The notes: generated by a model not told the origin, from the letters alone. A stretch of 64,000 nt of DNA from Cladophialophora immunda (GCF_000835495.1 NW_015622547.1:682001-746000), one strand, 5' to 3'. Numbered from the stretch's first letter, positions 43,921 through 55,476 are shown. A program made the numbers and translations.

Positions 43921-44307
43921 TGTTCAGGACGGGGAAGGTTTGTTGGAGGGGCTTGATGGCGAAGGGGTGATGGGGGTGGATTTGTGCCGTGTCGTGGTGG
44001 CTTTGGGAGCTGTGCCTGGGCGGCATCAGCCAATTGGGTTGCCGGGCAAGTCGAGCACTAATCCGCTTTGGGCCACAATCTGCTGGTCAACATGGGAAGC
44101 ATCCAAAGACACCTTTCACGATTATACAACGATGGCCATATGACTTCCTGAGGCATGGAGAGATATGTATTCTCGATCTACGGTCGATTTCGACGTGCTC
44201 TTAGCAAGGCCTCTTCCCATTTGCTGCCCACATCATTGGTCCTACCTCTCCGTGATCAGCATCTCCTTCCCCTACGCACCACTCCTCCCAAACCAGTCTC
44301 GACACAT
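43921..44307. other. Intergenic region
   Basis: 387 bp between two minus-strand genes; it holds the promoter of the preceding gene (read leftwards). No gene or repeat seen. Confidence 0.5.
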
Positions 44308-45267
44308 CTATGCTTGCACGCTTGCTGCTAGACGACTCACCCCCTCAGCGGCAGCACACTCGGCCGCAAACCCCAAGCATCTTGCCACCCAGCCCGGCCC
44401 CCAATAGCTCAACTCGATACAATGCGGTGCACCAAGCACGATGCCGCTCTCGACTCTCGGACTTCCAGTAAATTCCCGAGCAAACTCCTGGACAGATTCC
44501 CTCGTAGCCTTCCACAAGGCGTCGTGTTCCCCCATGCCATACATAATCGGGACCTTGACCTCCTTTGCATAGTCTGACCAATAATCCAACCAGTGGAACG
44601 AGCCGTCCTCAAACTCCCCCAAGGACATGGATGTGTTCAAATCGTGTCCCATCGCAAGAATCTCTGGAGGTACTCTTCCCAGTTTAGGGTCGCCAAACAT
44701 GGGGCCATCCTTCAACTCCAAGGGCCAAGCAATCCGTCCGTCAACGACCCCGTTCTCAACAATGTGTTTTGCACTCTCACTGGGACGACCGTGAACCGTG
44801 CCCCAGCCGGACATAATCAGCCCACCATGTGGGTACTGGGGGTGAGGTTCCTTTGCATGGAGAGCCGAGGCCACGATAGAGCTTGGGGACCCCAAAGAGT
44901 GCGCCAGCATGACGATGGTAGTTGCCCCAGAGCTGAGCCCGAACTCTTGCCATATCTTGGGGAGGATGTAGCGGTGAAGGTACTTGCCCTCTTCCTGGAG
45001 GAATGTCGATCCATCTGGCACTGGAGGGAGTTCTGTACTGTCTCTGTAACCTGGGCGATTGATGGATACAAAAGGCACTCCGAGTGTTTCTGCTAGCCGC
45101 ACAGCTGAGTTGGTTGTACCAGCGTCAAAGTACTTTGAAAAGTAGGTCCCACCATGGACACCAACTATCAAAGGTTGATAGTGAGGGGTTGTCGAGGTCC
45201 GTGTCGGCACCGAGAAAATGCCAGAAAGTTGAGCGCCATTGGCCAACGACAGAGTAAAGGGCTTCAT
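44308..45267 (-). CDS. Alpha/beta hydrolase (319 aa)
   Basis: A single-exon gene. The fold markers are in order: GVHGGTYFSKYFD gives the His-Gly oxyanion loop, then INRPGYRDS, and MLAHSLGSPSS carries the nucleophile elbow with Ser124 in an A-H-S-L-G context. Asp249 in YGMGEHDALW and His282 in GAPHCIEL complete the catalytic triad. A lid domain lies between about residues 145 and 230. Length and order fit small fungal alpha/beta-hydrolase-6 type enzymes (esterase or lactonase-like), often found beside secondary-metabolism genes, though I see none here. The frame is open to 45309, but only through non-ATG codons, so the ATG at 45267 is chosen. No signal peptide is visible, so a cytosolic enzyme is expected. 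The substrate is unknown. Confidence 0.82.
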   Translation of the reverse strand: MKPFTLSLANGAQLSGIFSVPTRTSTTPHYQPLIVGVHGGTYFSKYFDAGTTNSAVRLAETLGVPFVSINRPGYRDSTELPPVPDGSTFLQEEGKYLHRYILPKIWQEFGLSSGATTIVMLAHSLGSPSSIVASALHAKEPHPQYPHGGLIMSGWGTVHGRPSESAKHIVENGVVDGRIAWPLELKDGPMFGDPKLGRVPPEILAMGHDLNTSMSLGEFEDGSFHWLDYWSDYAKEVKVPIMYGMGEHDALWKATRESVQEFAREFTGSPRVESGIVLGAPHCIELSYWGPGWVARCLGFAAECAAAEGVSRLAASVQA

Positions 45268-46389
45268 ATTGACTTGAAGCCTGTAGTTGAGTTGATAGAG
45301 CAAGATCAAGCGACGCGTCGGCTATCGGGAAGGCGTTGGGGAGCAATTCTCGCGAAAACACCGCCGGAAGGCAGCCGAGTGGCATTCTCGTCCTCTCGTC
45401 CTTGCCGGTGCTGGAGATCCAAGACAGTCAAATATAGCCTCTGTGGTGGCCACGTACGGTGAGCCTCAAGGCGTCCCACAAGTCTCGTCTGCGGACCCGT
45501 CGTGCCCGTCTTTGCCCCGATTCATGGTGGAGCAATCGTGGAGAAATCCCGACTCTCGTATCTCCTCCGCCAATCTCGAATGATCTGGTCCCCTATATGC
45601 GGGGGTGGTCGAGATGTCCTTCCGAGGAGTTCCTGTAGATAACAGTGTAAGTCAAAGTGCCTTCTGCAGACCCGAACATGACATCTCAATGTCAGCCTGC
45701 GGCGTACCATACCTGAACAAACTGGTAGATCTCCAATACCACAACATGTCTTCCTGTTAGTCGCTATATGGGTCGGAATAGGCATTGTCTGGCAAGCATA
45801 AACGGACCGGCTTCTACCATTTACACTTTCCATGAAGGCGACTCGACGTTGACAATGCGAGCTGGGGACGCGTAGCTAGGAGACAAGGCTTTGGCAGCAT
45901 CTCCTACCACGGTGCTCGGTTCGTTCCAGAAAACTGGATCTGAAGACTCTGAAAATGTATCGTAGTCCTGTAAAGCGAAAGGAGAGATTGAGGCTGGGCT
46001 TCAAGACTTTTCGATTGGCAACTGTAGTGTAACCCGCTTAACGCCACGTTGACAGGAATCCTTCGATGCAAAAGCCTTTCCCAGAAGACGGTGTTCCTCC
46101 TTGTATTTCGAACGTTGCTGGCCGCGCGGGAACCATACTGTGATGCCTTCCGCGTGCGCTTCCTCCAGTGCCTTATAGACAGCAACGAACCAAACTTCCG
46201 TAACGATTGTGGTATCTCAAAACTGCAAACACGTAGGACCTTGCACGTTAAATCTCGACTATTACCGCGGAATATGTATGCGCAGATCGTAAGATGCATT
46301 TGTCCCAATTACTGCCATGAAGAACCGTCCCTCATTTCGTCTCGTTTCGACAAGCGGCCATGTCCACGTGCCACCTCCCAATATCGACT
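45268..46389. other. Intergenic region
   Basis: 1.1 kb between two minus-strand genes; it contains the alpha/beta hydrolase promoter. Open frames of up to 134 codons on both strands are unsupported. A stretch at 45283-45306 looks like a tRNA A box but has no partner B box. Confidence 0.5.
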
Positions 46390-49263
46390 CTAATGTTGGA
46401 CCACGTCGTGGTAAATCTTGGAATCTTCGTTGAGAGCTGGTGTCGCTGGGAACTCCCCTGGCACATGAAATTCCCTGGTGGTCTTCTGACTGTCATAAAT
46501 TTGCGCCGGCTTGACGACATAATCTGTCGGCGCGGTTTTGGATGTCCTGGGGCCCGCATACACACCGTTGGCGCCGAACATAGTGTCAGTCGCCGTGCCA
46601 TGGCCTGTGCTTGTAGGCACGGTGGACAAAGTCCCCGTCTCCGTTCCTGAAGATACGGTGTTCGCAGCAGCCGAGCTAGGCGCTGTGGTTATTTCGCTCA
46701 TTGCCCTCGGCCCAGACGGTGCATCGACTGGTGCTGCAGTGGCCACGGGTATGGGAGGTGAGGATTCACCATACTGCGGTATGGCTGATTCGCCGCCTAG
46801 GCGTTGGCCAGCTGTCTCAGTCTGCTTCTCCTGCTGATGCTCATTGTGATGATGCATTGCACCAGCAGCTAATGCTGCGCCTCCCGCACTTGCAGCGATC
46901 GGTGCCATCCATTCGCCATATTGACTTGCGCCATCATGGGAAGGGGGAGGCTGACGATTGGGGAATATATTTGGATGGTGGCCCGGCGCATACTGGCTTG
47001 TTGTGTTCATCTGCGAAGTCGGACCATCTGGTGGGTGAGCGTCTGGTTGTAGATCCGTATGCTTTTCTGTGGTATGGGCGAAAGGTACTCCGCTGCCTGG
47101 TAGAGCACCTGCTGCTGCTATGACATCACGGTCTGGGTCAGAACTCTCTCCACTAGAAGGGGACAGCGGAGCTTGTAAGCCGCGCTGAACGTTGAGATCA
47201 GATGGAAATCGCCCACCTGGTGCTGGTCGTTGTGGAGGACGCCACCCGGCTTCAGACCTGTTGTCCTCAATGTCGTTCAACGCAGCCGCACCGAGTCCAC
47301 CGGCGCTGGCGGCGACGGCCGCGGCGGCCGCAGCTTCATCAGCAGACGTTCCTCGCACAGATTGTTCGCCAGAAAACGCAACGCGATCAGCCTCATCGTC
47401 TTCCATTTCGCCCTCCGAGCTGATAATGCTCGCCGGTTTGACGCTGTTTCCAGATAGAGATCGAGCGTGCTGTCTGCGAACAAACTCATTACGTTCCTCG
47501 CCTCGCTTTTCGGTAAGCTCTTTGATGTCATTGAACCACGCTAACATAGTTTCGTGAGATTCAGCTCGGAAGACCCAAGCGTGCCCGCGGTGCATCGATC
47601 CAGTCTGTCGGCCCTTGAGCATGAATTTATGTGACGAAGAATCGAGTTCGGAATGAGCGCCCAATTTCTGCTCGGGTAGATACAATGACATGACGGGCGA
47701 CTGGAATGCGATTCGGTCCGCCGATTTGAATTCGTGTAAATGTGTCGGCGACAGCACGTACCTGGGACGCGCAATCAGTAAACCAGAGCCGCAGGGTCAG
47801 TGCTAGGTCGTACTCACCATCCAGGAGTGTAGTTCTTTAAATATTTGCTCTTCCGCTCAAGCATGCCGCTCCTCACCTCGATAGCCGCGGGATGTTCTTT
47901 TCCGGGATAGATAATGTGAGAGACTTGTCGAATGGGGATTCTTGGGTCCACCATCTGATTGTTATTCTTGGTGAATTCGTCCCACTCATGGTCCTTGGCC
48001 ATTGACAATGGTCCATCCTTGAGCTTCTCAGCTGTGTCATAGGCGTCGTCGGCTTCGCGGCGTAGGATGCCGGCAAGCACATTATACGCCTTCTGGATTT
48101 CGCCGACCACGATGGACTCCAGCTCTCGGCCAGACGCTTCGAGGTTGAGATAGGCCTGTCCATGTTAGCTCAAGTACTGCGCCGCAAGTCGCCAAAACAT
48201 CCTACCCGATGCAAATAGTTTTCTTCGTCGATCTGTTTCTCAATCTGCTTATCGACCGCCATCTTGACCAGGAAAGGGTCACCTCTCCCTCCCGTCGATG
48301 TTGCGTCGTGATCAACCATGCCGAGGGATTCCTGGAGAGATTGGACCGCCCTTTTGGTGGCCTCCTTTTCCTTGTCTACCGAATTCTTAAAATCACCAGA
48401 CAAGCTTTTGATCTCTTTAATCTTCTGTTGAAGATCACTGCGCAGACCCGTGAGTTGAATAATGACCTCGTTCTCGAGGTCTCGAGCCTTATTGGCTTCG
48501 TTAAGTCCTTGTTTGTGAAAGTCTCGAAGGATGTATGCGGCGTCGCCCAAACCACCCGATGTCAAGAAGTTGGAAGGTATAGTGGTGTTGTTGACGACGT
48601 TGGAGGTCGACATGAGCGCCTTGGCTCGCATCTCATATGTCTTGTGCAGTTCGCGGAAGTAGTTGATTAAATCTTTGAGGACTTTACGCCATGCTGTTTC
48701 AGATATTAGCAGAGAAGCCACCATGTTAGCCAGAGAGGACAAAGTATACCTTGAAATCGCGCTGCGAGAAGCTCTGTAGGATTCCCGGTGGTCGGGACTG
48801 GACAGTAGAACACGCTGTTACTCTCCTCGGTCTCGCCGTACTTCTCCTTTTCGGCCAGTGGCATACTTCGCACGGAACCAGCATAGCTGCTCCTTTTGCT
48901 AGCCGTCCTTTTCAGACTTGCGCTCTTGTGAAGGGAAGCCTTTTTCTTCAGTGTCCCACCTCTCGATGGCAGTAGAGTCTGCGACCCTGACATGTGCGAG
49001 TTGGTCCGCGGGAGCTCCGGGGACTCTTGGTTTTGGTGGACGACTTCATCATGCAAGTCGGCAGCTTGCGCTACGGCGGATTGATCCTGTAGTAAAGCCG
49101 CTTGAGAGTGGTTCGGATGTGACACGGTCTCGGTATGCTGGGTGCCGACATAGGATACTGGTCGAGAAGATATTCTAGCACTCGGTGCTCGCGCGGAGTG
49201 TATCGAAGCATCGGGGTGAGCGCTTTGGACGGGTGAAACAGGAGTGATAGGCCTCGAGGACAT
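46390..49263 (-). CDS. Slm1/Slm2-like PH/BAR protein, TORC2 effector (903 aa)
   Basis: Four exons, in order of transcription: 49263-48750, 48693-48206, 48155-47818, 47761-46390; phases agree and give 904 codons. The N-terminal 170 residues are Ser-rich and disordered with a basic LKKKASLHKSASLKRTASKR stretch holding several basophilic kinase-type sites. Residues about 172-420 are a helical BAR/F-BAR-like region: AWRKVLKDLINYFRELHKTYE, LRSDLQQKIKEIKSLSGDF and SVDKEKEATKRAVQSLQESL. A PH domain follows at about 430-535: SGMLERKSKYLKNYTPGWYVL ... HAWVFRAESHETMLAWFNDI. The long tail is disordered. This is the arrangement of yeast Slm1/2, which bind PI(4,5)P2 at eisosomes, are phosphorylated by TORC2-Ypk signalling, and link membrane stress and sphingolipid state to actin. 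Family identity is well supported; function in this organism is inferred. Confidence 0.87.
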
Positions 49264-51606
49264 GGTGACAAGGTCAGGATAGGAACGTGAAAGCTGGTTG
49301 CGGAGCTATCTGCAGGTCATCGAGTTTTGGTTACACCGGCGACTCTCGATTGGGAGCTATGTCGTGAGCAGCATCTTGGAGCAGACAAGAACGTTTCGAG
49401 GATTCAGCACACCTAGTTTGTGCGAAGGTTCGAAAGGTGCAAACGGGATGGCAACCAAGCTGGGAAGGGAGCTCAGACGAGGGGAGTCAAGACCAGGGAA
49501 ATGAGATGCGACGGGCGGGCGCAAAAATGGATGACGTCGGTTTCAGGAAGAACCAGAGTCAAGAGAGTTGCGATGATGAGGGCAGTCGAAGGCGGGCGGG
49601 AGCGTCGACGTTGAGGTGGACAGGTCAAAGGCAATAAAAACGGTGAAGTCAGTGCCCGCTTGGGAAGCTTTGGGTGGGTTTCCCTTGGGAGGTGGAGGCT
49701 TGGATTAGGGCCCTTCCTTGATGTTGCTCAGCACCACCAGCAGCACCACCAGTACCACCGGCACGGCGGGAACAAGTGGTCGAATCGCAGCAGGTGCCAG
49801 GTGCCCAGTGGAGAGCCTGGAAGGAGAGGGGGAAGGTCCGCCCACGGGTGGTGGGATTAGGCGGGTGGCTAGTTGGCAGCTGGCCAAGTGAGTCTGGGTG
49901 ACTAGAAGCAGCTGGAGGGGCGCCCTCGGCGGTTGGCGGCGAGACGGTTGGCGCACAGAGCTGCTGATGAGCTCGAACTGCTCGAGGGCCGAGATTGAGT
50001 GCTGAGTATTCAAGCAGCAGCGGTGGAGTGACGAGGGGTTCTCCTGACGGCGACTCCCAGCGTCACCGGCGTCAGACAATTGTGATGTAATTGCTCTCCT
50101 TCGCTTTGTCTTCTTTGCCTTGTCCTGCAACAAGCACCCTATCTACTTGTACAGAGGTCCTGGCGACAATACGACGGCAGGGCACCCAAGGTTTCTTTCT
50201 CGATCGCCGGTTGAGCATTGCCGAGGGTGGTCTTGCAGGATCAACCAAGTCGACAGCTCTCGTGGTAGCTAGCTCCTCCGCGATTGCGTCGCTAGCCACA
50301 TGAACTATTCTTTGAAGGAACCACTCACCCCGCCAAATACTGGACACCCATGCACAGCTGCATCTCTTAGGCGCGGCAGCCTCCCGAACCTCGACGACCC
50401 TCTTAACCCGAACCAGAAGGGAGCTATCTAAGCAGTGAGCACTGCTATCAAGGCGTGCAGGACACCACGGGAAGACTCGCAGGAGGAAACATGCTTAGCT
50501 GGATCATGACGGGGGTCCGTTGGAAGGGTATACCTGGGTAATTGATCACTTTGCTCACTGCGGTGGCTGGGCCAGTGGCGTTGCCTGATCATCATGTCGA
50601 AATGGCTTGATGGTCCAGCCGCCCACCCAAAAGGCAAAAGCTCAGGAAATCGGCACATCAGTCATCATCGTTCATCTTTGCGTTTTGCCCAGAACAAGAG
50701 CCCCTCCACCGATCGTCCAGTATGCTGGTCCATTGCAGCATCGTACTCAGTCAGCTGTTAGCAAACTCATCTTTGACTAGCTCTGTACGATCGAGCAGAG
50801 CAACCTTCCCTTTGATGCCTCCAAGAGATTTGAACAATCACGGAATACTCGTACTTTGGTCGGGCACGTTTCTACGCACACTTGATGATTTCTTGGATTT
50901 GAGATTTGGTACAAAGTTGTGGCGTGATTTGACTGGAACCAGCGGATAAGGGGATTCCAGCTCCACCTCTGTTGAGGAGCAAGAAGGCATGCATTCGAGG
51001 CCACCGGGACCTCTTGGTCGTTACAGCATTAGCCACCCAAACCATTTTGTATGGACAACCAGGTAGCGAGGTAGGCAATAGGGCATAATTATTGCCACTG
51101 GAAACAGAATCCCAGAATTGAGGCAGTTTCCAATCCCTTGTGTGGACAGATTTTGTTCCTCCTTTGGTTAGACTTGCTTACTGACGCACATGCATTTGCT
51201 GGGCTCATCACCTTGTACCCAATCGGTCAGGCCATCCTTCAATCGCAGTGGCTTGTTTGCTCTTCCCACATGAATCCTGAGGCAGTAGCTTTGAGTGAGC
51301 CACATGATGGAGAAGGAGCTCTGTTCAGGAAGAAGCTAACTTGGTAGCCTCTAGTTTCGAGCTTGAAGATGAATGCAAGGATATCCCGCGGAACATCTTG
51401 GTATAGTTCGCCTATGTACAAATGATCTTGAGTCTGTCGATTGGTCTTTCAAAATCAGCCTTGCGAATGGTGTAACATGTCTGATTGCCTCCCTTGACTT
51501 GCGCAGTGAAGAGTATCAGGCTGGAACCTTGTCGCTACGACAATGGCCCCGGCACGAGCTTCATACACGAATCCAATTGCAATTTTGGGGGAGAGAAGGC
51601 TGCGAA
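49264..51606. other. 2.3-kb gene-poor region
   Basis: This lies upstream of the Slm-like gene. It includes a short CACCAG-rich direct repeat near 49730-49765 and a pyrimidine/purine-biased leader. Open frames of 60-140 codons on both strands have no support. No transposon signal. Confidence 0.5.
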
Positions 51607-52404
51607 TCATGCCCCGGGTGCGGCCTTGCCTTCGTAGTAAGGTGGCTGGACATCGAAGCCGTATCTTTCCTTAATTCTCTGCTTCCGTCTTTCCTCATAC
51701 CCTGGTCCGTAAATGCCTGAAACCATGTGAATCAGCCGCCTGCGAAGATCATCATTTTGAGCGATCTTACCTCGTCCTTCTCCCAGCTCGTTGATTGTTT
51801 CATTCAGAGGCCTTCTAAACCGAGCCCTGGCCTCCTCTTTATATGTCATCCGGTCATCGAAGGCCTTGTCTGAGGACGATTCGAACATCGAGCGGCCAGT
51901 GTAGCTGATCACGCCCATCGCGGTGCCGAGTGCCAAAGCACTGCCCAGCGTCGATGTCATTGAGCGCTCTACCCGCCAGTTAGCAATAACACCAACCTAT
52001 TCTGTTGTGCGTTCCATACTCCAGAGGCCGTTCAGAGAGCCAGCAAGGGTACCGCCAATCACATGGTTAAGGTAATCGTTCTTTTCTCGTAGGTTTGCGG
52101 AAGCCGTGCTTGCGAACTGGAATGTGCCTCCCATTGCCGCTGGTAACAATCAGAATTTGCGTTGTATCAACTGTGGTGGAGAGATCCCAATCATACTGAG
52201 TAGACCAATGGTCCTGCCAAAACGTGTAAACACTCCAAAGGCACCGATTTGTTCCTTCGCGACAGTGTTCTGGACAGAGGCAATGAATAGCCCAGCAGCA
52301 CCAGTTAATGCCGCGGAACGCGCTGAGATCTCCAGAGCATCCTGAGGTTGGTAAACAGGCTCGTCGACATCGTAATTGGGCTTCGGGTCCACCAAGTCCC
52401 CCAT
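51607..52404 (-). CDS. Mitochondrial complex I subunit NDUFA11/21.3 kDa type (211 aa)
   Basis: Four exons, in order of transcription: 52404-52197, 52139-52020, 51968-51771, 51716-51607, with introns of 57, 51 and 54 bp, all in agreeing phases. The protein is of the Tim17/Tim22/Tim23-related fold: ALEISARSAALTGAAGLFIASVQNT, then GAFGVFTRFGRTIG, STASANLREKNDYLNHVIGGTLAGSL and TMGVISYTG-like helices. The C-terminus is RRPLNETINELGEGRGIYGPGYEERRKQRIKERYGFDV, which matches the Neurospora-type 21.3 kDa subunit of NADH:ubiquinone oxidoreductase. It is an accessory membrane-arm subunit of respiratory complex I. Without the splicing the locus looks like two separate small genes; the 51-bp intron (GTATGG donor, GCTAAC branch point) joins them. 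It lies head to tail with the Slm-like gene. Confidence 0.85.
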
Positions 52405-52857
52405 GGCTGCGATCCTGGCTGTTGGGGTTGAGGGCAGCAAAGTTCAAGTCATCCGTAGCTCAGGCAGGGCGATATCGACTCGCTGGAAGCGGAGAAAGGG
52501 TAGAAGGGCTTGCTGTAGACCGAGCAGTAGATGTGAGAATGATTCGGATCTCCCTCACGCTGAAGCTCTCACCAGATGTCGGAGAGGCGCAGCCTTGGCG
52601 TTTTAATGTTACGCAAGTAGAAAGTGCTTCGAGCCGCTATAAGAACTCAACTCCTCCGCTTTGCGCACACCTCGCTCACCCACCATGCTGTACCTCGCAC
52701 TCATTCTCTATCCTGAGCTACATCTTCCGCCTGCTTTGAACGGCAGATGATAAATGTAATTCTACAGAGAGATTAGACGGCTCGAGATACGAGGTTCCGA
52801 CAAAGACTTTGCGAGTGAAGGCGTAGACAGTTGCTTCTTCTATAGAAACCTGAAAAC
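52405..52857. other. Complex I subunit promoter region
   Basis: About 450 bp between the NDUFA11-like start and the stop of the next minus-strand gene. No gene seen. Confidence 0.5.
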
Positions 52858-54687
52858 TCACCAAATATTGCCGAATACCACTCCAACCACATCGGACTCA
52901 TACGCAGTAAAAAGGTCCAGATTTTCCAGGTAACAGTCACGCCTCCACGCCGCACATGGAAAAAGGAACCGAGAGTGGGCGCAATTTCCAATCTTGCAGC
53001 CACAACTCGCGGTCCTGATGGTCATGTTGTGGAAGAGAGCGACCTTCCCAGCGAGCGAGCTCTTCGCATCGCGGTACTTGCAGAGACTCACCATCATGGT
53101 CTCAAATGCTTTTTGACGGAGCTGATTCTTATCGTAGGTAGACTCTGCTCCAAGCTTTCGAAGAGCTAGCAAGACCGACATGTTTCCTTGCGACGGGAAA
53201 TGTTCTGGCTCTAGCAGACCGACATCAAGGGCAACATCCAATGGTGTTTTGCCTTCAGCATTCCTTTCGTTGACCTTCAGTCCCTTTTCGCCCAATAAAG
53301 GTATCAGCCACCAGCAAGCCGGTCTTGCTGCAGCTATATGGCAAACCGTATCGCCTGCAGTTTGATTCCACGCGTACCGCTTAATCATGGTTTTCGTGAC
53401 GGTTTTGTGAATGTCGGCTTTGCTCAGAAGGAATTCTGTGAGATCTTTATCTGGTGAACAACTCGTTTGCAAATATTTGAGAAGAGCGGTTTCTTGGTCT
53501 GGTATGCTGTGTCCATGGTCTAGGAAAAGTCTCGTCCTGTCTAGATTCGAGAAAAATTTGTGACGACCGAAATCTATACGCCCCTTCGACAAACGAGCCC
53601 CTAGATTGATAAGATCACATATTTTGCCTAGGTCCCAAGGGGTCCGTTGTAGGCAAAGATAGAGCTCGTAATCGAGTTTTCTGCGTGTTTGCCTTGTTTG
53701 GCTCCTGCACACGACAGCGCTATCAACCAAAGGGGTGTAATTCGCCGGTGCCGACGTCCCATCGAAGGATGAATCAATGTATTTGTGGGTCTGAGCCGAT
53801 TCACCGGTTCCTGGTTGCGATGTATCTATCGCACGTCCGTGTTTCCCTTCAACTGGAGTTTCCATCACGGACTGCGGGTCTGGATGCTCAAGACCTTCCT
53901 CTGCCTGAATTCCCTCCTGTGCCGGCAGTGATGGCTCTTCGTCCCGGGCGACGACAGAGTGTTCATCTTCCCATGCAACTCCGAAGGGTTCAACTGCTTC
54001 GAGCACGGACTGTGGATCTGTGTGCTCAAGTTCTCCCTCTGTCTGGATACCCTCATGTGCCGGTAGTGATGGCTCTTCGTCCCAGACGACGACAGAGTGT
54101 TCATCTTTCCATGCAGGTTCGAAAGGGTCAACCACGCTCTCTGTATATGCGATCGTCCCATTCAAATATCGCTGCAGAATAGGGTTAGGTTCGATCTGGG
54201 CGTCTCTTAGCTGCATGACCTGTATCCTGAGCGCCGCCAATTCAGCTTTAATCTCTGAGGTGTCATCCTTGATAGAAGTAACCACGGTCAAGCTTGCCAG
54301 TTCAAGAGTGATCTCAAGCGCTGATTTATGCGCCTCAAGTCTTTCACGCAACCGACAAACCTCATCGCGGTCGCTCATCGACCATTGTATCTGTCGTCCA
54401 AGATTGCCAGCCTTGTGTTTGTCGATGATGTTCGTCATACCCTCAATGACCAAACCACAATTAGATAAAACACCAAGAAGCTGGTTCTGGAGGGTAGCTG
54501 GAAATTGAAATGTCTCGTCTTTGAGGGTGGAAATACACAGACCAAGCGAAGAGAGTTCTCTGTAAAACCCATCAACATCTCTGCGTGCTTGACGTGCTGA
54601 CGTGACGAAACTAGCCAGGTTCTTCGACAAGGCTCCGATGCTCGACAGAAGGCCAACGCAGCCTGCTGCAATTGACAGAGGATCCAT
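52858..54687 (-). CDS. HeLo-like/STAND N-terminal domain protein with ankyrin-like tail (609 aa)
   Basis: A single-exon gene. It begins MDPLSIAAGCVGLLSSIGAL and continues with a helical bundle to about residue 160 (VDGFYRELSSLGLCISTL, SDRDEVCRLRERLEAHKSALEITLELASLTV). This is the usual N-terminus of fungal STAND/NLR-like proteins (Helo_like_N). The expected nucleotide-binding domain is missing. Instead, an acidic linker carries a 46-residue unit twice in tandem (residues about 187-232 and 233-278, key core DEHSVV and DEEPSLPA). The C-terminal half has weak ankyrin-like repeats, with one clear unit AEGKTPLDVALDVG, and a cysteine-rich end (CGCKIGNC, then CAAWRRDC). In fungi such HeLo-like domains are found in cell-death and self/non-self recognition systems, but most genes of this shape are uncharacterised. 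No catalytic motif is visible. Confidence 0.75.
   Translation of the reverse strand: MDPLSIAAGCVGLLSSIGALSKNLASFVTSARQARRDVDGFYRELSSLGLCISTLKDETFQFPATLQNQLLGVLSNCGLVIEGMTNIIDKHKAGNLGRQIQWSMSDRDEVCRLRERLEAHKSALEITLELASLTVVTSIKDDTSEIKAELAALRIQVMQLRDAQIEPNPILQRYLNGTIAYTESVVDPFEPAWKDEHSVVVWDEEPSLPAHEGIQTEGELEHTDPQSVLEAVEPFGVAWEDEHSVVARDEEPSLPAQEGIQAEEGLEHPDPQSVMETPVEGKHGRAIDTSQPGTGESAQTHKYIDSSFDGTSAPANYTPLVDSAVVCRSQTRQTRRKLDYELYLCLQRTPWDLGKICDLINLGARLSKGRIDFGRHKFFSNLDRTRLFLDHGHSIPDQETALLKYLQTSCSPDKDLTEFLLSKADIHKTVTKTMIKRYAWNQTAGDTVCHIAAARPACWWLIPLLGEKGLKVNERNAEGKTPLDVALDVGLLEPEHFPSQGNMSVLLALRKLGAESTYDKNQLRQKAFETMMVSLCKYRDAKSSLAGKVALFHNMTIRTASCGCKIGNCAHSRFLFPCAAWRRDCYLENLDLFTAYESDVVGVVFGNIW
53856..54129. 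repeat. Two-copy 138-bp tandem duplication in the HeLo-like gene
   Basis: Two adjacent copies of a 138-bp unit encode two 46-residue blocks with about 75 percent similarity (first copy WKDEHSVVVWDEEPSLPAHE, second copy WEDEHSVVARDEEPSLPAQE). The differences show that the duplication is not recent, yet the frame is kept. Confidence 0.85.
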
Positions 54688-55476
54688 CAGCAGCTACTGG
54701 TAGTGTTTCTGGTAACAACGCAGGGCCACGATCACCATATCACGGGGGATAGGAAGGCGACATCTTCGCTGAGGCTGAATTGTAGTTCAGAACCGCATCA
54801 AAGTAAGGCGCGAGAAACTCCCTTCGCCCACGGACTAGCCCAAATGGATTGCGAAATAGCCGGCCAGCTAAGCCTCGGAGCCTCGTGCCCTCCATCAGAA
54901 CGAGGTATATGCCACCCTGATGAAGCCTACCAGGTACGAGATAGACCGCGGCGCCCTCTCGATTCGAATGCTAGGTGCCTGTATCATAGCGGCAGGTCTG
55001 CCGAGCAGATTTCCAGGGCCTTTGGTGATGGAAGCATTGGGAGCGGCGCCGCCTTACGCGCCCCCCCGGATTTGGAATCCACGGGCTCTTCGAGTTGCAT
55101 ATGCATTTTGCCATTCGCAGGCTGCTACGAATACACGCTCCTCCCCAGTCATGGCAGAACTTCCTGGGCTCTTCTGATACCTGGCACATTGACTGCACCT
55201 ATGATTTAGACTGTCTGACGCCTCTTCTGTCACTGCTCGACAGAAGACTGCGTGGGTGACGGTCTTGGGGAAGGCCTAGTTCAGTTCTCTGCTTCATTTG
55301 CTCGAATCCCAGTTTCAACCATCCATCTCAGTAGTCACTCGGTCCCAAACCTCCTTCGCTCGCATGACCCTAGATCATACGTATCCCGCTTTGTCTAGAT
55401 CCGGCGACAGGACATTTGCACGCCCGCCCTCATTGCTGGCTCGGAGAGCTGGCCGATCGCTTTCGAACCGACTTGC
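54688..55476. other. Divergent promoter region
   Basis: About 790 bp between the divergent starts of the HeLo-like gene and the UBP2-like gene. Open frames up to 168 codons run through it without a domain. Both promoters must lie here. Confidence 0.5.

Noticed and set aside
45283..45330. tRNA-like A box (TAGTTGAGTTGATAGAGC)
   Set aside because: There is no B box or acceptor stem, and part of the sequence lies against the alpha/beta hydrolase start.
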